Shown: positions 8,074 through 17,407 of the stretch, one piece after another
How the letters are laid out: every line of letters begins with the position of its first letter
How positions within the stretch are numbered: the stretch's first letter is position 1
NCBI GenBank assembly: GCA_965276835.1
Contig: OZ255631.1
Span: forward strand, 2,356,001-2,420,000
Length of the DNA: 64,000 nt
Source: BOG-932 sp965276835
GTDB taxonomy: Bacteria; Pseudomonadota; Alphaproteobacteria; BOG-932; Roseiterribacteraceae
Direction: 5' to 3'
The notes under the pieces: model-generated
Told to the model about the DNA's origin: nothing
Seen by the model: only the letters and a program-made list of their open reading frames with translations
Databases searched by the model: none
Translations under genes and position numbers: made by a program

Positions 8074-9399
8074 TCAGCCCGGCCCTGTGCGCGAAACGGT
8101 ACGGCCGATGACGACGGCCAGGATTCCGGCAAGAAAGGCGAAGGCGGCCAGCGTCAGCAACGCGTCGGCATAGCTTTGGGTCGTTTCGCGGACATAGCCG
8201 ACCAAGGCGGGCCCCGCATACCCGCCGATATTGCCGACGGCGTTGATCAGCGCAATGCCGCCCGCCGCCGCGGTTCCAGCGAGGACCGCTGTGGGCAAAG
8301 TCCAGAACACCGGAATGACGACATAAACACCGATCGCCGCCACGGTCAGGGCGATGAAATCGAGAGTGGGATTGCCGCTGAGCAGTGCACTCGCTGTCAG
8401 GCCGGCCCCGCCCACCAGGGCCGGTATCGCCACATGCCATGTGCGTTCGCCGGTGGCATCGGAATGCGCGCCCCACAGATACATAGCCAGTGCAGCCAGC
8501 GTGTACGGCACCATTGCAAGCAGCCCGGTCTGGAAATTGGTGAGCCCGCCATAGCCTTTCAAAATCTGCGGCAGCCACATCGTGATACCGTACAGGCCGA
8601 TAACAGCCCCAAAATAGATCAGTGCGAAGGTCCAGACGCGTATGTCCAAGAGCGCAGCGCGAAAGCGCGTGTGCTGCCCTGGACCCGCCGCACGGCGTTC
8701 GTCCGCAAGTGCGCCCGAAAGCCAGGATTTCTCGGCATCGGTGAGCCACCCGGCTTGCTCCGGCCTGTCGGTCAATATGCGAACTGTAAACAAGCCGAGC
8801 ACGACCGCCGGCAAACCCTGCAGGATGAACAGCCATTGCCAGCCGTGCAGGCCCAAGCCGCCGATCGAAAGCAATGCCGTCGAGGCCGGGGCGCCGAGAA
8901 CGCTGGACAGCGGAATTGCGAGCAGAAACGCGCCGGCGACGCGGCCTCTGGCCGATGCGGGAAACCAGTAGGTCAGATACAGGATCATGCCCGGGAAGAA
9001 GCCCGCTTCCGCCGCACCCAACAGGAAGCGCAGGACATAGAAGCTGGTCGGCCCGGTCACGAAGGCCATTGCCATCGATACCGCGCCCCACAGGATCATG
9101 ATCGGCATGATCACCGCGCGCGTGCCGTATTTGCCGAGCGCCATGTTGCTGGGAACCTGGAACAGGAAATATCCCAGGAACAGGATGCCCGCCCCATTTC
9201 CGTAAACGGCAGGAGAAAAACCGAGATCGTGATTCATCGTCAGGGCGGCGAAGCCGACATTGACCCGGTCGAGATAGTTTATGAAATACAGCAATCCCAT
9301 GAACGGGATCAGGCGCCACGCAACCTTGCGCACCACGCTTACCCCAAAGGCAGATCGATCGATGGTCGCGCCGGGCTGGATTTGCACCGTTTCGATCAT
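8074..9399 (-). CDS. MFS transporter, anion:cation symporter (phthalate/tartrate permease-like)
   Basis: This 441-residue carrier has about 12 membrane segments. The N-terminal RLIPFMGLLYFINYLDRVNV and NMALGKYGTRAVI match the ACS family (organic anion symporters such as phthalate, tartrate and glucarate carriers). The conserved first-helix D (NYLDR) and G-rich loop after helix 2 are present. ATG 9399 is chosen because AGAGGAA stands eight bases before it; an in-frame GTG lies at 9414. It is convergent with the TonB receptor and probably carries the same substrate, or a hydrolysis product, across the inner membrane (inference from context). Confidence 0.9.
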   Translation of the reverse strand: MIETVQIQPGATIDRSAFGVSVVRKVAWRLIPFMGLLYFINYLDRVNVGFAALTMNHDLGFSPAVYGNGAGILFLGYFLFQVPSNMALGKYGTRAVIMPIMILWGAVSMAMAFVTGPTSFYVLRFLLGAAEAGFFPGMILYLTYWFPASARGRVAGAFLLAIPLSSVLGAPASTALLSIGGLGLHGWQWLFILQGLPAVVLGLFTVRILTDRPEQAGWLTDAEKSWLSGALADERRAAGPGQHTRFRAALLDIRVWTFALIYFGAVIGLYGITMWLPQILKGYGGLTNFQTGLLAMVPYTLAALAMYLWGAHSDATGERTWHVAIPALVGGAGLTASALLSGNPTLDFIALTVAAIGVYVVIPVFWTLPTAVLAGTAAAGGIALINAVGNIGGYAGPALVGYVRETTQSYADALLTLAAFAFLAGILAVVIGRTVSRTGPG

Positions 9400-9512
9400 C
9401 CCCGTTCCTCTCACGTCATCGGCGAGGCGTTCGAGAGCGCCCGCTCGGTTTCCGTGTAAGCCACGGCGAGGATTTTAGATACGACGCTGACGGCCGGTGG
9501 CCGCCGCCGGTA

Positions 9513-10355
9513 CTAAGATGTCACCGTGCGCCCGGTCCAAAATCGGTGAAGCGCCGCCGCGTCGCCGGCGAACAGATTGCGGTCGCAATGGTCTACGCCC
9601 GCGACTGCCCGCGAGGCGGAGCCGTAGGCGGCATCGTCCGGACCGTCATTGCCGGCATATTGCCACAGACGCCAACCCCGGTCCGACCATGCCACCGGTA
9701 CCTCGGGCTGCTCGCGATAATCGGCGAGCCACAAATCGCATTGAGCGAGGATCGAACCAGGCCTGACCGGTTCCCGCAGGCTCATGCCCGTGCGGCCGTA
9801 AACCTCACCGTCGGCCCACGACGGATGTGTGTAGACAAGCGGCAATCGTCCGGTCGCCTGATAAATCGCGCGGACGAACGCCTCCGCCTGCGGGATATCC
9901 ATGCTGTTGTCGCTATGCCGCTCATTCGGCTCGAAATCCAAGGCCATGAGCGTCTTCGGACCGGGCTGGGCAGCGGCCAGGAAGGCAGCGGCCTGATCGG
10001 CGCCCGAATATTGGTGTGTGCCGAAATGGAAAGCGCCCCACAGCAATCCTGCCTCTTCGGCTTGAGGGCGCCTGGCGGCATAGAGCGGGTCGACCCAATC
10101 GCCGCCTTCGCTCGCTTTGTGCAGGACGCCCAGGATATTGCTGTGGCGGTGGACAAGCGTAAAATCCGTGACCTCGACCAGGTGACTGATGTCGATCACG
10201 GCATCCAGGCCGGCTACCCGCGGCGCCGCGGCCGCCCTGCGTACTGCCGGTATAGCCGCCACGCGAGCGGGCGAAGTCTCGGACCCGGCACAGCCGGTCA
10301 ATGCCGGCATCGCCAGCCCCGCCATGCCGGCGAGCAAATTTCTGCGGGAAATCAT
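9513..10355 (-). CDS. GH25-type muramidase, Tat/lipoprotein signal
   Basis: This 280-residue protein starts MISRRNLLAGMAG, a short twin-arginine-like signal that ends in a lipobox ALTGC (Cys22), so it is probably a lipoprotein. The body (about 48-270) fits glycoside hydrolase family 25: DISH with Asp55, HKASEGGDWVDPLY, GAFHFG, and the catalytic ALDFEPNE with Asp140 and Glu142. GH25 enzymes cut the beta-1,4 bond of peptidoglycan. In a Gram-negative this would act in the periplasm on the cell's own wall. It is divergent from the ABC exporter at 10496. The catalytic pair appears intact. Confidence 0.85.
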   Translation of the reverse strand: MISRRNLLAGMAGLAMPALTGCAGSETSPARVAAIPAVRRAAAAPRVAGLDAVIDISHLVEVTDFTLVHRHSNILGVLHKASEGGDWVDPLYAARRPQAEEAGLLWGAFHFGTHQYSGADQAAAFLAAAQPGPKTLMALDFEPNERHSDNSMDIPQAEAFVRAIYQATGRLPLVYTHPSWADGEVYGRTGMSLREPVRPGSILAQCDLWLADYREQPEVPVAWSDRGWRLWQYAGNDGPDDAAYGSASRAVAGVDHCDRNLFAGDAAALHRFWTGRTVTS

Positions 10356-10495
10356 TCAGCCGACACTCTACGAAGACTCGCCGCTGCACAGGCTATGGTT
10401 CTATGAATAGGAAAAGTGTCGGTTAACCGACCATAAAAGGCAATCATCTATTCCCATGGCCGGCTACCGGCCGAGACTTGTCAGAAGGTTGAACC

Positions 10496-12334
10496 GTGAG
10501 CGATCAGACACGTGACTCACCAAGGGCCGGACCGTCGCGGTTGAACATGCCCGACCGGCCACGCAACAGGAACTACGCCTACCTGATGCGGACCTATGAT
10601 TTCATGCGGCCATATGCACGGCAGCTGATCTATTTCTTCCTCGCCCTGGTGATTACGTCGAGCGCGACGCTCAGCATGGGGCTGGGGATCAAGTTCCTAA
10701 TCGACAAAGGCCTCAGCGCCCGAGACCCGGCTTTGTTGAATGAAGGGCTGGCGATCGTTCTCGCGATCGTCGTGGTCATCGCCGCCGGCACATTCGTGCG
10801 TTTTTACTATATTTCCTGGATCGGCGAGCGCGTCGTTGCCGACATCCGCAAGGCGGTCTTCAGCCAAATTCTGCGGCTCAATCCCGGTTTCTTCGAAACC
10901 ACGAAGACCGGTGAAATCCTATCGCGCCTGACGACCGACACGGCGCTGCTGCAGACCGTCGTCGGCTCGTCGCTCTCCATCGCCATCCGCAATGCGTTCA
11001 GCCTGATCGGCGGCGTGGGCATGCTGCTTTATACGAATGTCAGGCTGGCCGGGCTGGTGGCCCTGGTTGTGCCCAGCGTGATTGTTCCGATCGTGTGGTT
11101 CGGGCGTCGCGTGCGCAAGCTGTCCCGCGAAAGCCAGGACCGCGTCGCCGATGTCGGCTCCTACGCCGAGGAAAACCTGAACGCGATCCGCACCGTGCAG
11201 GCCTATGTGCACGAGGATATCGACCGGGCTTTCTTCGATCGCAATGTCGAGCGCGCACTGTCCACCGCGATGCGGCGTATTTTCGCCCGTGCGGCGATGG
11301 GGGCTATCGTTATCCTGATGGTATTCGGCGCCATCGCGCTGGTGCTGTGGGCCGGCGGGCGTGGCGTCATCGCGGGCGAGATTTCGCCCGGCGATCTGTC
11401 GGCCTTCATCTTCTATGCCGTGACGGTCGCGGCCGCTGTTGGTTCGGTCAGTGAGGTCATGGGCGACCTGCAGCGCGCCGCCGGCGCGACCGAGCGGCTG
11501 GTGGAGCTGCTTGAGACTCAACCCGAGATCGCGGTGCCCGCCGATCCGAAACCCATGCCGATACCGGCGCGCGGAGCGGTTACGTTCGATAACGTCACCT
11601 TCCATTACCCGTCGCGACCGGATACGGCGGCCCTGCATGGCCTCAGCCTGACCGTAACGCCGGGCGAGCACGTCGCCCTCGTCGGCCCCTCGGGCGCGGG
11701 CAAAAGCACCGTGTTCCAACTGCTGCTGCGGTTCTATGACCCCCGGTCGGGATCGATCAGCATAGACGGCATGGATCTGCGCGACGTCGACCCGCGCGAC
11801 GCCCGTTCGCGCATCGCCATCGTGGCGCAGGACCCGGTGATCTTCGCCGCCGATGCGATGGAAAATATCCGATATGGCCGCCCGACAGCGTCCGACGCTG
11901 AAGTGCTGGCTGCGGCGAAATCGGCAGCGGCCCTGGAATTCATCACCAAGCTGCCGGAGGGGATGAAGAGCTTCCTCGGCGAGCGCGGCGTGCGCCTGTC
12001 GGGCGGGCAGAAACAGCGCATCGCCATCGCCCGCGCCATCCTGCGCGACCCGGCAGTGCTGCTGCTGGACGAAGCGACCAGCGCACTGGATGCCGAAAGC
12101 GAGCGGCTGGTTCAGACCGCGCTGGAACGCCTGATGATCGGGCGGACGACGATGGTGATTGCCCATCGCCTGGCGACCGTGGTCAACGCGGATCGTATCG
12201 CCGTGATCGACGATGGCCGGCTGGTCGCCACCGGCCGCCACGATCAGTTGCTGGTCAGCAATCCGCTCTATGCCCGCGTCGCCGCCTTGCAGTTTTCGGC
12301 GGACCCGGGCAGGCCCGCCGTCGCCGCGGAATAA
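10496..12334 (+). CDS. ABC exporter, fused membrane and ATPase domains
   Basis: This 612-residue half-transporter of the ABCB/MsbA type has six membrane helices (about 43-325) and an ATPase domain (about 360-600). The ATPase has Walker A GPSGAGKST (397-405), Q-loop VAQDP, signature LSGGQKQR (501-508), Walker B VLLLDEATSALD and switch IAHRL. It works as a homodimer exporting lipids, lipopolysaccharide precursors or drugs; the substrate is unknown. The start codon is GTG 10496 after AGAAGG. ATG 10550 (MPDRPRNRNY) is an alternative that would lose only a polar tail. Its stop lies four bases from the stop of the convergent oxidoreductase gene. Confidence 0.93.
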   Translation: MSDQTRDSPRAGPSRLNMPDRPRNRNYAYLMRTYDFMRPYARQLIYFFLALVITSSATLSMGLGIKFLIDKGLSARDPALLNEGLAIVLAIVVVIAAGTFVRFYYISWIGERVVADIRKAVFSQILRLNPGFFETTKTGEILSRLTTDTALLQTVVGSSLSIAIRNAFSLIGGVGMLLYTNVRLAGLVALVVPSVIVPIVWFGRRVRKLSRESQDRVADVGSYAEENLNAIRTVQAYVHEDIDRAFFDRNVERALSTAMRRIFARAAMGAIVILMVFGAIALVLWAGGRGVIAGEISPGDLSAFIFYAVTVAAAVGSVSEVMGDLQRAAGATERLVELLETQPEIAVPADPKPMPIPARGAVTFDNVTFHYPSRPDTAALHGLSLTVTPGEHVALVGPSGAGKSTVFQLLLRFYDPRSGSISIDGMDLRDVDPRDARSRIAIVAQDPVIFAADAMENIRYGRPTASDAEVLAAAKSAAALEFITKLPEGMKSFLGERGVRLSGGQKQRIAIARAILRDPAVLLLDEATSALDAESERLVQTALERLMIGRTTMVIAHRLATVVNADRIAVIDDGRLVATGRHDQLLVSNPLYARVAALQFSADPGRPAVAAE

Positions 12335-12338
12335 CCGT

Positions 12339-13469
12339 CTAAAGCTTACGCCCCTCGCGGAAGTGCGGGATCAGGTGGTTACCGATGTTGCGGATGGTTT
12401 CCATCGTCGCCTCATGCGGGATGGCGCCCATCTGCAGCATGAACAGAATCTCGTCCGCCCCGGCATCGATCAGCCGCTGGACATAGCGGATGGCCTGCTC
12501 GACGGAGCCGTAAGCGTCTTCTTCGATGTGATAATTGCTGACCGTCGCATCGATGATCGGAATCTTTTCCTGGCCCAGATAAGCAACCAACTCTTCCTCC
12601 GACTTCTTGATTTGCGCGATCTGCGCGTCGGCATCCAGATCGTCTACACTGGGTTTCTCGCCGCCGGCATACCAATAGCGGATCGATTCACCGAAGAAGC
12701 GCTGGCCGCGCACGCCGATGCGGCGCGCCTTTTCGCGGTCTTCGAGAATGACGGCGGGGCACAAAGCCGCCAGATGCTGGTGCGGACGGAAGCCGACCTG
12801 ATCTTCAGGTTTCCGCTCGGCATAGGCCTTGCGGTAAATCTCGTTCTTGCGAGCGATCTCATCCGGTCCACTGAACCCCAGGACCAGCGCGCCTAAGCCA
12901 CGCGAACCGGCAGTTACCAGGGAGTCGTCGCGGGTGCAGGCCATGTACATCAGCGGATGCGGATCCTGGAACGGCTTGGGATGTATCGGGCGTTCGGGAA
13001 TATTGATCAGCCCATGATGCTCGATCGTGTCCTGCATCCACATTTTCGGAATCAGATACATCGACTCATCGACTTGCGGCGTCACGTCCTCAAGCTTCGT
13101 GTCGAAGGCGCCGGTCTCCTGAACCGTGCCGCCTTTGCCGACGCCGAAATGCAGGCGGCCGCGCGACAGCAGGTCCAGCGTTGCGACACGCTCGGCGACC
13201 TTGATCGGGTGGTTCATCTTGAACGGCAGGCAGACCACACCGTGCCCGACATGGATGCGCTTGGTGCGGCCCGCGATGAACGCCAGGAAGCTTTCAGGCG
13301 CCGACAGATGCGCATACTGCGTCAGGCAGTGATGCTCGACCGACCAGATGCAGTCGAACCCCATCTCCTCCGCCAACACGCATTGCTCGACCATGTCGGC
13401 GAAGACCTGCGCTTCGTTCTTGCGCGAGGTGTCCACCATCTGCGCTTCATAAATGATCGAAAACTTCAT
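12339..13469 (-). CDS. LLM-class flavin-dependent oxidoreductase (luciferase-like monooxygenase)
   Basis: This 376-residue protein starts MKFSIIYEAQMVDTSRKNEA, with GGGGGAAG before ATG 13469. Sequence upstream of it in frame is not protein-like. The bacterial-luciferase fold is shown by WSVEHHCLTQYAHLSAPESF (the EHH motif at the first strand ends), GVVCLPFKMNHPIKVAERVA, LDLLSRGRLHFGVGKGG and the C-terminal GADEILFMLQMGAIPHE. Such enzymes use FMNH2 or F420-like flavins supplied by a reductase to oxidise small molecules. Substrate is not predictable. It stands alone on this strand, convergent with the ABC exporter. Confidence 0.9.
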   Translation of the reverse strand: MKFSIIYEAQMVDTSRKNEAQVFADMVEQCVLAEEMGFDCIWSVEHHCLTQYAHLSAPESFLAFIAGRTKRIHVGHGVVCLPFKMNHPIKVAERVATLDLLSRGRLHFGVGKGGTVQETGAFDTKLEDVTPQVDESMYLIPKMWMQDTIEHHGLINIPERPIHPKPFQDPHPLMYMACTRDDSLVTAGSRGLGALVLGFSGPDEIARKNEIYRKAYAERKPEDQVGFRPHQHLAALCPAVILEDREKARRIGVRGQRFFGESIRYWYAGGEKPSVDDLDADAQIAQIKKSEEELVAYLGQEKIPIIDATVSNYHIEEDAYGSVEQAIRYVQRLIDAGADEILFMLQMGAIPHEATMETIRNIGNHLIPHFREGRKL

Positions 13470-13690
13470 GCTCTTCCCCCGGTTGCCCTGTTGCGCTTGC
13501 CGCACCCTGCCCTTGTGAACAGGAGCGAAACGGCGCGCGGATTTCAAGCTTAGATTGAATGAGTGTCTAACATGATGCTTGTGATTTGCAACGAACTGTA
13601 GCGGTGCATGGACTCCGGCCATCCAGTCCGCCTACATCCTTCCGGTCCGATACCGTTCCCCCTCCAACCGTCACGGCGGCCGATCACGGC

Positions 13691-14263
13691 ATGAACTTCA
13701 TCACCGATTTCGGCGATTCCGCTGTTCTGCTCCCGCTTTCGTTTGCGATCCTGATTTGGCTGGCAATCGCGCGCTCGGTGCGCACCGGCATTTGGTGGAT
13801 GGCGGCGTTGCTCATATGCGGCGCCGGCATCGGCATACTCAAGATGCTCTTCTTCGCCTGCCCGCCGGACGGTGACCTGGAAAGCCCAAGCGGGCATACC
13901 GCGCTCAGTGCGCTCATCTATGGCGGGCTGGCGACGATTCTCACCACCGACCTTCAATCGAAATGGCTGCGCCGCGCGCTCGGTGTCGGTGCATTCCTTT
14001 TCATCCTGACGATCGCCTGGTCGCGCCTTATTCTTCATATGCATACCCTTCCGGAAGTCGTGACCGGCCTGGCGATCGGCACAGCCGTTCTTGCGCTCTT
14101 CGTCCTCCATTATCGCCGGGTACCGCACAAGCATGGGCAGATTCTGCCGCTGCTGCTGGTCACGGCAATCACGGTTACGGTGCTCCACGGCCATCGGCTG
14201 ATACCGGAAAGTTGGCTGCACACCTTCAGCCTGCTGCTGAACCTGCGGGCATTCTGTCGCTGA
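13691..14263 (+). CDS. PAP2-superfamily membrane phosphatase
   Basis: From ATG 13691 it encodes 190 residues with about six membrane segments. It has the PAP2 signature SPSGHT (motif 2) and SRLILHMHTLPEVVTG (motif 3, SR-x5-H). Acidic residues usually follow the last His, and here it is E. Family members remove phosphate from lipid phosphates such as phosphatidate or undecaprenyl diphosphate at the periplasmic face. A TTG at 13586 would add 35 unlikely residues. The Shine-Dalgarno sequence is weak, so the start is uncertain. It lies 59 bp before guanine deaminase on the same strand. Confidence 0.8.
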   Translation: MNFITDFGDSAVLLPLSFAILIWLAIARSVRTGIWWMAALLICGAGIGILKMLFFACPPDGDLESPSGHTALSALIYGGLATILTTDLQSKWLRRALGVGAFLFILTIAWSRLILHMHTLPEVVTGLAIGTAVLALFVLHYRRVPHKHGQILPLLLVTAITVTVLHGHRLIPESWLHTFSLLLNLRAFCR

Positions 14264-14322
14264 TCCCTCTTTCCGCTGGAATTATAGGTTCTGATGGACG
14301 CGTTCAGGAATAGAGTGAGGAC

Positions 14323-15654
14323 ATGAAGGCATTCCTCGGCACCGCGATCTATGCGCCCGCACCTGACCGGCTGGAAGTGCTGGATAACAAAGTGGTCCTT
14401 GTCGACGACGACGGACGGATCGCCGGCATCCAGCCCGCGCAAGAGGCTGAGCAATATCGCACCGCCGGAGTGCTGACCGAATTGAAACCCGGTCAATATC
14501 TGCTGCCGGGACTGGTCGACCTGCATGTCCATGCGCCGCAATTCCCGCAAATGGGCAAGGCGCTGGACGTGCCCCTGGAGACCTGGCTGCAAAAATACAC
14601 TTTCCCTTTGGAAGCAAAATATGCCGACCTGGAATTCGCCGGGGTGGCCTACGAAGCGCTGGTCGACACGCTGCTGGCCAACGGCACAACGACGGCCCTC
14701 TATTTCGCCACCATCCACCTGCCGGCAACCAAGCTGCTGGCCGACATTTGCCTGAGACGCGGGCAGCGGGCGCTGATCGGTCGGGTGGCGATGGATAATC
14801 CCGGCGAATGCCCGAACTACTATCGCGACGCCTCGCCCGAAGCCGCCGAGGCCGATACCCGCGCCTTCATCGAGTACGTCCGCAACCTGTCTGGCAATAT
14901 CGATGGATTGATCCAGCCGGTGATCACGCCGCGCTATATTCCGTCCTGCACCGATGAGACGTTACAACGGCTGGGCGCGTTGGTTGAAGAGACCGGATGC
15001 CATGTGCAGACCCATTGTTCGGAAAGCGATTGGACGCACGCCGCCGTTTTGGAACGCTGCGGCGTGACCGACACCAAGGCGTTGGACGGTTTGGGCTTCC
15101 TGACCCGGCGCACTGTGCTGGCGCACGGCAATTTTATCGATGACGACGACCTCGCGCTGATCCGCGAACGAGGATCGGGGATCGCCCACTGCCCGCTGTC
15201 CAACATCTATCTGTCCGATGCCGTGCTGCCGCTGCGCAGGGTGCTGGATGCCCAGGTGCATGTCGGATTGGGCACCGATATCGGGGGCGGCGCCAGCCCG
15301 TCGATCTTCGAGAATGCACGCCAGGCGGTGAATATGTCGCGCCTGCTGGAACATGGGGTCGATACACACAGGCCCGCGGCGAAACGCGGCAGCGCAGGCG
15401 CACGGATCGATCCTGTCGCAGCCTTTTGGCTTGCGACCGCCGGCGGCGGAGAGGCGCTTGATTTGCCGATCGGTCTGTTCAAGGAGGGGTATCAGTTCGA
15501 CGCCATTCTGGTGGATGCACAGAGGCCCGCCAGCAACCTGCATATCTATGCCGACGACACGCAGGCCGACGTGCTGCAGAAGATTATTTATAACGCCAGC
15601 CGCCCGAACGTCGCCAAAGCGTGGGTCGGCGGCAAGCTGGTTCACGAGCTTTAG
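14323..15654 (+). CDS. guaD: Guanine deaminase
   Basis: This 443-residue amidohydrolase converts guanine to xanthine and ammonia in purine salvage and catabolism. The metal-binding HxH is in GLVDLHVHAP (His68, His70). The guanine-deaminase-specific stretch PQMGKALDVPLETWLQKYTF follows. Other ligands are in VQTHCSESDW (His231), VLAHGN (His268) and GLGTDIGGG (Asp about 316). Length matches the family (about 430-450). GTGAGGAC precedes the ATG. The next gene, 48 bp away, is a sugar-type oxidoreductase, so there is no visible purine operon. Confidence 0.95.
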   Translation: MKAFLGTAIYAPAPDRLEVLDNKVVLVDDDGRIAGIQPAQEAEQYRTAGVLTELKPGQYLLPGLVDLHVHAPQFPQMGKALDVPLETWLQKYTFPLEAKYADLEFAGVAYEALVDTLLANGTTTALYFATIHLPATKLLADICLRRGQRALIGRVAMDNPGECPNYYRDASPEAAEADTRAFIEYVRNLSGNIDGLIQPVITPRYIPSCTDETLQRLGALVEETGCHVQTHCSESDWTHAAVLERCGVTDTKALDGLGFLTRRTVLAHGNFIDDDDLALIRERGSGIAHCPLSNIYLSDAVLPLRRVLDAQVHVGLGTDIGGGASPSIFENARQAVNMSRLLEHGVDTHRPAAKRGSAGARIDPVAAFWLATAGGGEALDLPIGLFKEGYQFDAILVDAQRPASNLHIYADDTQADVLQKIIYNASRPNVAKAWVGGKLVHEL

Positions 15655-15702
15655 CCGCAGCCCACGCTTGCTGGCGCGCCCGCCGCACGCGATAACCATC
15701 GG

Positions 15703-16671
15703 ATGACACGCATCGCACTGATCGGCAGCGGCTATTGGGGCAAGAACTTCGCCAGGGTGTTGGCGGAGAAAAAGGTTCTCGCGGCAATCTGCGATACGGA
15801 TGAGAAAGCAGCAGGACCGATCGCCGACAAGGCCGGCGTGCCGTTGATCGCGTCGTTCGATCAGGTTCTGGAAGACGCGTCGATCCCAGCCTTATTCATC
15901 GCGACACCTGCCGCGACGCATTATCAGATGGTGCGCAGCGCCCTGCTGGCCGGCAAAGACGTATTCGTCGAAAAGCCGCTGGCGTTGGATGCGGCAGAAG
16001 CCCTGGAACTGGCCGATTTCGCCACGCGCGGCGGCCGTATCCTGATGATCGGCCACCTGCTGCATTATCACCCGTGCTTTCAGCGCATCGCGGAAATGGT
16101 TGCCGCCGGCGAACTGGGCAAGATGTCCTATGTTCACTCCCACCGGCTGAATTTCGGCAAATTGCGCCGTGAGGAAAACGTGGTGTGGAGCTTCGCGCCG
16201 CATGACGTATCGATGATCCTGGCGCTGGCGGGCGAAGCGCCGTCGCAGGTGCGGGCCTTCGCACAAACGACGCTGCAGCCCGGCATCGCGGACACCGCGA
16301 CCATTCAGATGGCCTTTCCCTCAGGCCTGCGCGCGCATGTGCTGGTTTCGTGGCTGAACCCGTTCAAGGAACAGAAGCTGGTCGTGACCGGCGACAAGGG
16401 CATGCTGGTGTTCGACGACACCCTGCCCTGGGCCGACAAGCTGGTGCTCTATCGCCACCGCGTCGGCTGGCAGGACGGCACGCCGGTCGCCGAGAAGGCC
16501 GATGGAGAAAGAGTCACGGTCCAGCAAGGCGAACCTTTGTCGGCCGAGGTCGATCATTTCCTGGCCTGTGTCGCCGACCGCAGCCAGCCCAAGACCGATG
16601 CAGCCGAGGCGGTGCGCATTCTGACCGTGCTGACCCGCGCGCAGGCCTCGATCGACTGGGACAAGCAATAA
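15703..16671 (+). CDS. Gfo/Idh/MocA-family NAD(P)-dependent oxidoreductase
   Basis: This 322-residue protein has an N-terminal Rossmann domain (ALIGSGYWGKNFARVL; about 5-20), the conserved VFVEKPLALDAAEA with the EKP lysine (about 87-100), and the C-terminal beta-sheet domain with SFAPHDVSMILALAG. The HDVSM pattern and size are close to WlbA/WbpB-like UDP-N-acetylglucosamine 3-dehydrogenases that make diaminated sugars for surface glycans; this narrower assignment is tentative. It is 48 bp after guaD and may be cotranscribed. Debris of a fimbrial cluster follows. Confidence 0.85.
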   Translation: MTRIALIGSGYWGKNFARVLAEKKVLAAICDTDEKAAGPIADKAGVPLIASFDQVLEDASIPALFIATPAATHYQMVRSALLAGKDVFVEKPLALDAAEALELADFATRGGRILMIGHLLHYHPCFQRIAEMVAAGELGKMSYVHSHRLNFGKLRREENVVWSFAPHDVSMILALAGEAPSQVRAFAQTTLQPGIADTATIQMAFPSGLRAHVLVSWLNPFKEQKLVVTGDKGMLVFDDTLPWADKLVLYRHRVGWQDGTPVAEKADGERVTVQQGEPLSAEVDHFLACVADRSQPKTDAAEAVRILTVLTRAQASIDWDKQ

Positions 16672-16966
16672 GCGAATCCCATTACGTCGTCGGCGCCACG
16701 GCGATGGCCGATGCCCTTCCGCAAATCCGCCCTACCGAAGCCCAGCGTTGCACCTGAGAAAAATAGGCACCCTTACCCGGCGGGGAACGCCGCTGGCTGC
16801 CGCGCGACGGCACGCATCCCTTTGTCAATTATGGCGCTTCCATCCATGTCGGCGTCGACACACAACAACTGCCGCGTATCGAAACGGGCATCGCACGAAG
16901 GATGAAGCATTGCGTCCGCAGGAGGTAAACGGCCCGCGCGACTTTCGGGAAGGGATAAACGTTACG

Positions 16967-17308
16967 CGGGCGACAGTCGATCTCGCCTTCAACCATTCCA
17001 TCCTGGGGACCGTTGCCAGCGGAAAAATGTCGGGCGGCGGCCAGGGCGAGGCACGGGTCTTCAGCCCCTATGGCACGCTGTCGACGACCGGCATCGGCTT
17101 GTTCGCCGCACCTGCGGGTCAATCTCCCTTCGTGCGGCTGGATTCGACCTGGACCTATGTGGAGCCGAAGATTATGCGCCGCTGGACCATCGGCGGCCCA
17201 GGTTCCGACTTGACCGATCTTGAAGATCGGAACAGCTTCAAGGTTATGCGGCCGGGCGACGCGCGTTCGCCCTCCCCTATCACCATGTTCAGGGAGAGCT
17301 GCCGATGA
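16967..17308 (+). pseudogene. Fragment of an outer-membrane fimbrial usher
   Basis: The forward frame reads RATVDLAFNHSILGTVASGK, SGGGQGEARVFSPYGTLSTT, then FVRLDSTWTYVEPKIMRRWT and IGG. This matches the N-terminal plug-flanking part of chaperone-usher pathway ushers (pattern: GEARLFLPFG, then RLDSSWTYSDP, then RLGD). Only about 90 residues of a normal roughly 800 remain, with no start or downstream barrel. It marks the loss of an adhesin or spore-coat-U type secretion cluster, supported by the next fragment. Confidence 0.6.
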
Positions 17309-17365
17309 TCGGCCCGTTGCACTGCCAATGATGAACGACATGCTTCGCGGCCCTGCGCCTCGCTC

Positions 17366-17407
17366 GGAAGCTATTCCGACACCGTGACGGTTACCGTGAC
17401 CCACTAA
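17366..17407 (+). pseudogene. C-terminal tip of a spore-coat-protein-U-like subunit
   Basis: GSYSDTVTVTVTH followed by a stop is the characteristic final beta strand of SCPU-domain pilin-like subunits (usually GxYxDTVTVTVTY-stop), which partner with ushers. Nothing upstream in frame is recognisable. The call rests on 13 residues plus the neighbouring usher fragment. Confidence 0.5.

Noticed and set aside
14282..14728. Reverse frames over the start of guanine deaminase
   Set aside because: They are Arg/Pro-rich shadows of guaD without family resemblance.
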